Position numbers and translations under genes: made by a program
Part shown: positions 55,966 to 64,000 of the stretch, piece by piece
Numbering within the stretch: the stretch's first letter is position 1
How the letters are laid out: every line of letters begins with the position of its first letter
DNA from: Progne subis subis
Taxonomy: Eukaryota; Chordata; Aves; Passeriformes; Hirundinidae
Direction: 5' to 3'
Assembly: GCA_022316685.1 (NCBI GenBank)
Contig: JAKJHU010001589.1
Location: 1 to 64,000 of the forward strand
DNA length: 64,000 nt
The notes under the pieces: model-generated
Databases searched by the model: none
What the model saw: the letters and a program-made list of their open reading frames with translations, nothing else
What the model was told of the DNA's origin: nothing

Positions 55966-56955
55966 ATGGGCAGAGTGGGAGCTTCAGGCAAAAGCTTTGT
56001 TTCTTCATTGGAGAACATCCTGCTGAGTCATGAGGTGGACAAATGACACCAACAGCCACCATGGATCCCCATACTCCTCCAGGATGCCTAGACTTTTAAA
56101 AATCCATCTAAGAATGAAGACTGGGAGCAGCTGGATCCAATGCTAGCCCCTGATTTTTGTCAAAGGCTTATGTGTAAATGACTGGACAGGTGGGTTTGAA
56201 CCGTATGCAATTTGTCTCACAGGATTAATGATGGAATACCAGAAAAATTTGTATAAACACAGCAATCATTTATTCTGATTAGGATCAGACAGATTTATTT
56301 ACACCACAGAGTAAATTAAAAAAACCAGAGTTATTTACTCCACAGTATAGGAGCTATAACAATTATTACAATATGGTGCTCTAGGAAGCAATTCTGAAGT
56401 AAACAGGGCTTTGCTGGAGTTGTTTGAGCCCATTGCAGGCAGAGCCTCCTGCTCCAGCAGGAACTGCCTTTCCTGTGCCAGGACCAGGGCACATCCCGCT
56501 GCAGGAAAAGCCCCAGGCCAGCCCCAGCACAGTGAAGGCCTCGGGGACAAGTGCAGAGTGCCGTGCTGGGAGCTGTGCCAGGGAGAGCCTGAGGCACCAA
56601 AGGCACCTTGGCAGCAGCAGCTGCTTCCAGGCCACAGCCAGAAGCCTCCCTTGGCAAGGCGGCCTGGTGGCCACCACTGCAGAGCTGCTGCTCCAGGGCT
56701 CATTTCTGGCTGGGCTCGGCCCCAGCCCACAGAGTGTGACCTCAGCCCTGACTCTGTCCCAGCCGCTGTGCCTGAGCTCTGCAAAGCCTAAAGGTCACCT
56801 GTGCCAGCCTGGCTCTCTCAGCCCCTGGGGCAGGGCAGGGAAAGGCCAGAGAAGGGGCTGGCTTTGGCTGCTGCATGTGGGCTCCAGCAGAGACAAGGAG
56901 GAGTCCAGGGAGTGGATGGAGTCCAGTGAGCAGCCCCTTCTCCCCATGCAATCCT
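55966..56955. other. Anonymous, no gene recognised
   Basis: AT-rich to 56400, then GC-rich. Bases 56725-56800 are repeated inverted at 2098-2178. Opposed frames 56335-56784 minus and 56424-57014 plus lack domains. Confidence 0.4.
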
Positions 56956-57291
56956 GGAATGCTTTGGATGGGAAGAGCTCTGCAGTGCTCATCTCATCCA
57001 AACCCCTGCCATGAGCAGGGACATCTTTCACCAGATCAGGTTGTTCAGAGCCCTGTCCCAGCTGGACTTGAATGTTTCCAGGGATGGGGCATTGAGCACC
57101 TCCCGGGAACCTTTCCTGGTGTATCACCAACCTCATCATCCAAATTTTCCTCCTTATCTCCCCCTATCTGAACCTCCCTTCTGTTAGTTTAAAACCACCA
57201 CCTTTTGTCCTATTGTCACAGGCCCTACTAAAACCTTTGTCCACCATTGCATTTCCAATCAGCTGGGTTTCTATGGCAATTCCATGACAGG
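56956..57291 (-). mobile_element. CR1 3' region, minus strand
   Basis: Reverse complement of CR1: TCATCCAAACCCCTGCCATG, CAGGGACATCTTTCACCAGA, GACTTGAATGTTTCCAGGG, then CACCTTTTGTCCTATTGTCA. It abuts LTR-C. Confidence 0.8.
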
Positions 57292-58623
57292 TGTAATGGT
57301 TTTAATTTAATAAAACCAGGCAGAAACACCAATTAATGTAGGGCTTTTAGTATTTATTTTCTTTTTGAGGAGGGAAGAGATTAGGAGGAAAAAAAAAACC
57401 AAACCAAAGCAGTTAAAAAATGAACAATTTTTTTTTTTTTTTTGTTATTTACAAACACTAAAAGAATTTTAAAAAGTTGAGAAAAAGAAAACTTAATCTA
57501 AAACAGAATGACACTTTAAAACACACTTCTCTTAAAAACTATTAACTTTCTTATTGAACAACATAGAAAGACACAACTTGAGATTTTCAGTCAGTTTCAC
57601 TATTTAGACATAATCACTCATTACTTTTTGGAGAAGAGTCTCTCTAAGATTTTTTTATGAAGATGTTTGCCACACGACAAAATAGTCCAGTGCTCTCAAT
57701 GGCACACATCTGCTGTCACCCAGAGTTTTCACAGACTGTGATGTTCTATCAGCAAGGCCTCTCAGTGTATCTGTGGTACTATTTACGAATACTTCTTCTA
57801 ATCTAAAATCATCTTTGTCTCAAAGGCTGAGACCCCCTTTTAACCCAGGAGTGGGGGCTTTAAAGTTCCCAAATAAATTTCAATTACATCAATCCTCAAT
57901 TTTGATTAGAATAGCATTCTACCCAACATCACTAAGATGCTGCAAAGAACAGTCCATTTCTCCATGGTTTACCCTAGAGAAGTCTGGTTAAAAATGTCCA
58001 CTTCATCAATCCTATACCAATATTATTAATTCTTTCACTTCTAATCTAACTGACTTCATTCGGTGTCTGTTCTACGTACCCTCTGATTTCTTTCTTTCTC
58101 TCAAGGAGGAGTTGTGCTTTAAAAGCTCCATGTTGCTAGGAAAGGGTTAAATCTGCCCGAGGTTGCAAGGGCCACCTGCATGCGCCAGGCTGCAGGAGCT
58201 GAAGAAAATGCAAAGCTGTGCTGATGGAGGAAGCTGGCAGATGTCCTTTTTTCCACCCCTCAGTCTCATCCAGGGCCGGCCCAGTTCAGAGCTGCCACAG
58301 AGCTGTGAAAGGGCTCAACCCAGGCTGCTCCCATGTGGGCAGCAGCTCTCAGGGGCCCGACCTGGGCCTGCCCACCGCCCACGATGTTACCTCATGGCTG
58401 ATTCCAAAGCGAGAGAGAGACCGATCAGCAGCAGATGAGTTTAAAATGTCCCCTCCAAAGTCACATCGACATTTCCCATTGGTCAATTTAGCTGCCAATA
58501 TCCCGGCCAGCTTTCTGATGGGTCCCTGTCCTCTCCCCACCAAAACCACTCCAGGGTGATGGCAGGGAAAAACATTTCATATTTCCCTATAACCAGAAAA
58601 CAAAACTGTGCTAACCCATGATA
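57292..58623 (-). mobile_element. LTR-C, diverged full-length copy of the LTR-A family
   Basis: Same ends as LTR-A apart from CATGATA for CATGACA, same orientation, about 1.33 kb. It differs by many substitutions and several indels and is clearly older than the A/B pair. No target duplication seen. Confidence 0.6.
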
Positions 58624-58649
58624 GAAGCCAAAGCTAAAAAATCAGCATT

Positions 58650-61600
58650 CTTTCACAATATTGATTTTTAATTAAATTAAAAAATATATATATATCACAG
58701 TATATTTTGAAATAGCTATTACTAATAATAATTATAATACTATATTTCACTTGCACAAAGAAACCTGAGCTCAAGATTTAAACCTTCCTTCTCTCACTCC
58801 ATATGGGAGGATTCCAAAACCAATTCTTCCTTCTGTGGTGCTGTTTCCAATGTGCTGTTAACAAAATCCATCCTCATCTTCCCAAACCCACAAGTTTTTT
58901 TTTTCCTTTTTCCATATACAACTTTTGGATGCATTTAAACACATCCAGCAATTCAGCCTCTTTTAACTGACTGCCCCACTGATGACAGGGTGCTCTGACC
59001 TCAACCCACTCCAGAGCCAGCAAGATCTGGGGAAGAGCTTCCCATCCAGGAATTTCAGACAGGACTGATTCCTCACATTTACATTTAAAAAGTGACATTT
59101 TGTGGTGATCTGGCCAGACTCTGCCAGTGTTGTTTTACCAGTGGGCAGGGTCAGCACCAAAGACACCAACACCACCTGAAGGAATCACTGTCATTTACTA
59201 CAGCTCAAAGCAGCAAAGGAGCACAAAAGGAGCAGCTCAGCAATGCACCCAACCATCACTACCAAAGATTGCCTGCAGGGATTGAGAAAGATCCATCACC
59301 AGTTCCCCTCAGACTTTCCCATCACCCACATGCACACAGCAGCTGGGGGAAGCTGTCCCAGCCAAGGACTGGAGAGCCGCTCCCGGACACTGGGAATTGC
59401 TGCAGGTGCCTCCAGCCACAGGTGAGGCTCCAACCTGGCTGGGAGAGGGCCCAGCTCTGATAGTGCTGAATAAACAAACTGACAGCACTTCTAGGGCAGG
59501 AACAGCTGGTTTCCTCCTCCTCTTGGGTCCCTCCCAAAGCCTGGCCAGGGCCCAAGGAGGAGCCAAGGGAGGTGACTTTGACCATCCAGCCCCAAACAAG
59601 GCCAGATGTCAGATTTCATGGCCTTGTCCAGCTTCTAAACACAGAAAGGTCAATACCTGTTTCACTAATGAGTGGATGCATTGTCACAATGCTAATGACC
59701 ATGCATATTTCACTAATGAGCAGATACAAAGATAACCTTTGGTGGGAAGGTTGATGCAGAGGTCACCTTTGGCTCAGGGCCTGCTGTTCAGGCCTCACTC
59801 AGACCTCTTGTCCAGGCCTGGCATGAGCAGGGACATCTTTCACCAGATCAGGTTGTTTCAGAGCCCTGTCCCAGCTGGACTTGAATGTTTCCAGGGATGG
59901 GGCATTGACCACCTGCAGCCCCCCACATCCCCCCTGGCCACGGAACCTGGCTGCAGAAATGGGTCCTTGGGGTGCTTTCCAAGGAACCTTGAAGGGATGA
60001 GGGATCCAAAGCCAGCAGTGGGCCCAGTGCAGTGTCCATGGCCACAGCCCCTTGCCATGGCCCAGGGCAGGTTGGGATGATGATCCACCCTCACTCCTGG
60101 CCCAGGGCAGGGCTGCAGGGCCCTTCCCCACAGCCTGTCTGCACACAAGCACTTGCAGGGCTCTCTGCATTTCCCTTCCCCTCACTCTTGGCTCACTCAC
60201 ACACCTCCCAACAACCCACCTGGAGCTTTGAGCTGCAAGGAGTTCAAAGCTTGTCTGTCTTTCAGGAGCTGGTCTAATTCTGCCTTCAGCCAACTCTGGA
60301 TTTTTGTTTATTGGAGAACTTCCTGTGTGTCTAGAACATTCCTTGCATGGTTCTGCCTTGGGAAAGGGGAACATCCTTGGTGGCACCTTGGGCTTGGCAC
60401 ACACTTGAGGAGATTGCCTGAAACTTAGGAGTTTTAGATTGCTAAGAAAGGATCAAAGCCCCTCTTTTCCCTGAGCAAAGCAGGTCCCAGGTGAGTGAGG
60501 GGAGACAGGAGGGGGTTGGGGAATGTGGAGCAAGGTTGTCCACACGGGGTCAGACCTCAAGGCACAGATTCTCTGACCAGGCCAGACCTCCTTAGGAGAG
60601 ACCCTGGATCAGTATCAGTCACTGACTGCTGCAATCACCTCTGCTCTAAAGAGAAAAATTCACCTATGAAAATAGGTATGTGGATTTCTCAGAAGCTCTC
60701 TGAAATATTTCACCCTGATTCTAGAAAAAAATACTTCCTAATGAACTGCACCAGACCAGAGGGAAATCAAGTCACAACCATGGTTTGTCAGGACTTGCTT
60801 GATCCTAATGATCCCTGTGGTGATTTGGTGTTGAGTCCTGGAACCTCAGGGCCTGAGAGGAGATTGCACTAACATTTCCAGGAGTGAAAGAAGAAAAACC
60901 CAGAGTCTCAATGCCTCAATGTGTCCCACTGGTGTCCATCCCCAACACAGGCTCCTCATGGAGTCCATGACAGAGAGAACTGAAGGCCAGAATTGCACAA
61001 AAACCTCTCAGAGACTCCGTGTGGGAAGGAAATTCCAAAGTACCTTAAACACCTTGAGTATCTCAAAGCATTAATGAGCCCCACTAAGTGTCAATACAAA
61101 GCTCTCAAGGGACTCATTAGAGCAGATAATTGGAGGCCATGATTGCACAAACCTCTAAGAGACACAGTGGCACAAAGAAGTACTTAAATTACCTCTGGGT
61201 ACCTTGAAGCATTAATGAGCCCAGTGAGTGTTGTTACAGGCTAAGAATCTCAAGGGATTCATTAAAGCAGAAACTTAGAGGCTGTGATTTAAGAAACCTC
61301 TCAGATTCAGTGTCAAAAAGAAGTTCCTTAATAAACCTTGAGTATCCTGAAGTATTAATGAGCTCCACTGAGTCTTTATACTGACTAAGAATCCCAAGGG
61401 ACTTGTTAAAGCAGATAATTGGGGCCATGATTGCAGAAACCTCTCACAGAGGCAGTTTTTAAAGAGAAACATCAAGTACCTTAACTGAAGCACCTTGAAG
61501 CATTAAGGAGACCCACTGAGTGTTGTTACTGACAAAGCCTCTCAAGCGACTAATTAAAGCAGATAATTGGAGGCCATGATTGCACAAACCTCTCAGAGTG

Positions 61601-61891
61601 TCCCAGGCAAAAGCAAAACCCAAAGTCCTTTTAAGAACCTGCAGTACCTAGGAGCATTCAGGAGCCCCCCAGGGCCATTGCTGACCAAGGCTCCCCAGAG
61701 ACTCCTTGCAGCACATCCTTGAGGCCACTGGGATGTGAGGGGGATGCTGAGGGCAGCACAAGGGGCTGACAGTGCCCAGCCTTGCTGGGGCTGTGCCAGG
61801 AGACCCCAGGGCCTCAGGACAGGGTGTCTCCTCACAGCCCTTGGTGGCACAGAGGCTGCTGTGGCCCAGGGCACCAGGACTTGGCTTCTCT
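58650..61891 (-). repeat. D3, inverted copy of the D block
   Basis: Reverse complement of about 23200-25690 (D2), with its own indels. It contains the CR1 3' fragment (59800-59915 minus), the empty LTR site (about 59430) and at least five 145-bp units (anchors near 60993, 61141, 61287, 61428 and 61577). Homology stops in the middle of D-block sequence near ACTTGGCTTCTC (61880-61891). No gene. Confidence 0.8.
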
Positions 61892-61969
61892 TTGTCCCCA
61901 CCTGTCATCACTGCCTCCAGTTCTCTGCTCTGCCTGGGGCCTGGGGACACTTTCTCTGTCCTGTCCCTC

Positions 61970-62105
61970 AGTGGGACCCATTAATACTTCAAGAAACTTT
62001 GGAGATTGGTTCTAACTTGGAATTCTTGAGAGGTTTCTTCAGCTCCCTCTCAGGGACTGATGTTCAGGGCCTCAGCACAAAGCCCGAGAGGGTCATTAAA
62101 GTCCT
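61970..62105 (+). repeat. Extra 145-bp unit in the opposite orientation
   Basis: Resembles 10610-10760: CAGTGGGACCCATTAATACT, GAGAGGTTT, CTCAGGGACTGATGTTCAGG. It lies about 80 bases beyond inverted D3 and points the other way. Confidence 0.55.
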
Positions 62106-64000
62106 TGTGCTGTGTCTGTGTTGCTGAGCTGGGCCGAGCTCCTGGCACAGAGGCAGCTCCTGGCAGCCAAGAAGAGCTTAAAAACACATCTCTCTTGATG
62201 AGCAACTTTTCTCCCAGCCCATCAGGGCTGGGGCACTGCCTGCAGCCACCCTGGGCACAGCACACAGGCACAGAGAGCTGCAATCACTCAGGGCTGGGAA
62301 GGAGCTGAGAAGTGACTGTGGGAGAATCACTCCCAGCCCCTGACACAGGAACCACTGGCTGCAGGACAAGGCAGCTGCAGCTCCTGCAGTGATCTCCTAA
62401 AGCTGCAACATCCCAATGACTACAGACTCTGTGAGTACATTCTCTGATTATCTCTTGTGGAGAGCAGCCAGGGGTGCCCAGGGCTGTCCTGCAGAGCAGG
62501 GTCCTGCAGCCCAGGGCGCTGTGCTGGGCCAGGGACTCTGCTGCCTGCCAGGGACAGCTCTCAGCCAGCCCTGGGAGCTGCTCACAGCACTGGGGGACAA
62601 GATCTGGGTGGAAGGAGACAGCTGGTAAGGCATGGAAGTGTTTTCCTTGTGTGCTGACTGCTCCCAGCATGACATTAAACTGCAGAACATTTCCAAGAAG
62701 ATTATACAGGGAGCACAGCAAGGCATGGGCTGCATAAAAGAAAAAATCCTGCTTTTTTAATCAACTGCTCTGGGTTGCCTGGATGGGAAATTGCACATAG
62801 ATATTCATCTCTCAGTTCAGATTGAGAAAAAAATTCTCTCAGACCTTAATAAACCAGGCAGTGACAGAAATCAGCAGAGGGCCCCTTGCAGGCAGCACCA
62901 GTGTCACTTTTCTAGCCCCCTCAGAGTTGCTCTGAGGTTGCCATCAGAGCCTGCAGAGCCAGAGCTGCCCCTGGGCAGTGCCTGAGCTGGGAGGGCTCTG
63001 CAGGGCAGAGCTGAGCCCCCAGGGCTGGGCTGGGCTCTGGCAGCACTGGCAGGGCCCAGCCCTGGGCACAGGGAAGCAGCTGCAGGCAGGGACAGCTCCA
63101 GACAGCAGAGCCCTGGGCAGGCAGTGGGGGGAAAGTGCCACCGAAATGTGCTGGGATATTTTAAGTCCTCTCCAGACCAAACTATTCCATGATTACTTTT
63201 TTAACAGATCCCCATGCCAGGACACTGCAAATGGGGTGTCCCAGCTCCCTCTGCCCTAAGGAGCTCTGGGCAGGGCAGGCTGGAGGCTGGGAATGAGCTG
63301 ACTCTCCTCCAGCAGAGCCATGGAAAGGACCCTGGGTGTGTCCTGGGGATGCCATCCAAGCTGTGAGCTACCCCCATGGGACACTGGGGACAGGAGTGTC
63401 CATGGCCAGGAGTGGGGTTGAGACTCTGAGAAAGGCTGAGCCAGTTTGCTCTGCTGTGGCTCCCTCTGCTCTCAGCTGTGTCACGCTGATTTTCAGGGGA
63501 ACACAGGGACTGCCCTTGATCTCAGAAAGGGCAGCTGGGGACAGATGGAGTGACAAAGCAGCTCCTCTCAGCCTTCACTGAGTTACAGCCAATGCTCTGC
63601 CTTGCACAGTTCTCTCTGATCTCCCTGGGCACAGCAGGGAACCCTCTCCAACTGCCCTTGGCCGTCATTGTTCCTTAGACCTGGCACAGGAGATGCTGCC
63701 AAGCTCCTCTGCCTCAGGAGCAGTTTGGGCTGATGAAGTCCAAGCCCAGGACTGGCCCCTGTCCCTGTTCCCATGACCCCAGTGCTGCAGAGCAGAGCTG
63801 ACCCCTTGGTATCCATGGGCAGAGCCCCTGCTCATCACAGCAACGGGGCCAGATCCCAGCAGAGCTCCAGGCATGGGGATGAAGGAAGGGCTCTGAGAAA
63901 AGGAAAATTGGGTGGCAGAGAGCAGCAGGGGCTGGCCTGGAAGAAAGGGCTTGGACTTTGCAGCAAAGTCGGCCCTGACTTGCCACTGTCTCTTCCTTCA
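62106..64000. other. Anonymous region to window end
   Basis: GC-rich with a short AT-rich interval near 62690-62860. Frames such as 62284-62721 minus lack domains. No repeat family, RNA gene or paralogue in the window was recognised. Confidence 0.4.

Noticed and set aside
1..64000. CRISPR arrays, bacterial operons, tRNA or rRNA genes
   Set aside because: None found. Repeats here are LTRs, CR1 ends, minisatellites and segmental copies; spacing and content do not fit CRISPR, and no cloverleaf or rRNA core was recognised.

Overview
The window looks like bird genomic DNA, most likely a songbird, and holds almost no intact host coding sequence. Three features point there: many CR1 retrotransposon 3' ends (terminal ATTCTRTGA-type tails), a short-linker C2H2 zinc-finger family whose first coding exon begins [12 protein letters not shown] or [12 protein letters not shown], and an OR14-like olfactory-receptor fragment. 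The density of LTRs, broken gene copies and intrawindow duplications fits a W chromosome, a pericentromere or another repeat-rich accessory block. That placement is inference.

Layout. Positions 1-2097 hold a flank plus a long LTR (LTR-A); the flank and the adjoining LTR part recur inverted at 44070-45445. Positions 2345-7120 form block E1: a foldback of CR1 and LTR pieces, an LTR-like segment (4687-5438) and zinc-finger pseudogene Z1. Positions 7097-13590 are block D1: G-rich DNA, an LTR-like stretch, a minisatellite, an olfactory-receptor fragment, a 145-bp tandem repeat and a clean solo LTR (12146-12925). Positions 14810-17300 are block F1 with a CCCAT microsatellite. A CpG island (17940-18440) precedes zinc-finger pseudogene Z2 (19015-20208), which is followed by a second D block (20200-25690). 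Positions 26640-27070 are a fourth, diverged D fragment, interrupted by an LTR-like insertion. Positions 30395-33209 hold two more F copies.

The best-defined element is a gammaretrovirus-like provirus at 33210-43554. It has paired LTRs of 861 and 853 bp differing at about 30 sites, a proline-tRNA-type primer site, a repeat-rich leader, gag, an in-frame TAG leading into pol, a frameshifted env and a polypurine tract. It carries two extra in-frame stops, two frameshifts and two changed catalytic-motif residues, so it should not be autonomous as written.

Downstream, 45445-50340 holds a direct duplication, GC-rich anonymous sequence, a CR1 end and a minisatellite. Block E2 (50385-54480) repeats E1 and contains zinc-finger pseudogene Z3. 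Positions 55319-55648 carry a perfect RFX X-box followed by a 41-bp minisatellite with an X-box-like site in each unit. Positions 57292-58623 are LTR-C, and 58650-61891 is an inverted D copy. The rest to 64000 shows no recognisable gene.

The blocks behave as mosaic cassettes: Z1 shares its 5' flank with Z3 and its 3' flank with Z2. All three zinc-finger genes are broken, at different places. All alignments were made by eye, so block edges are good to tens of bases unless a junction is named.
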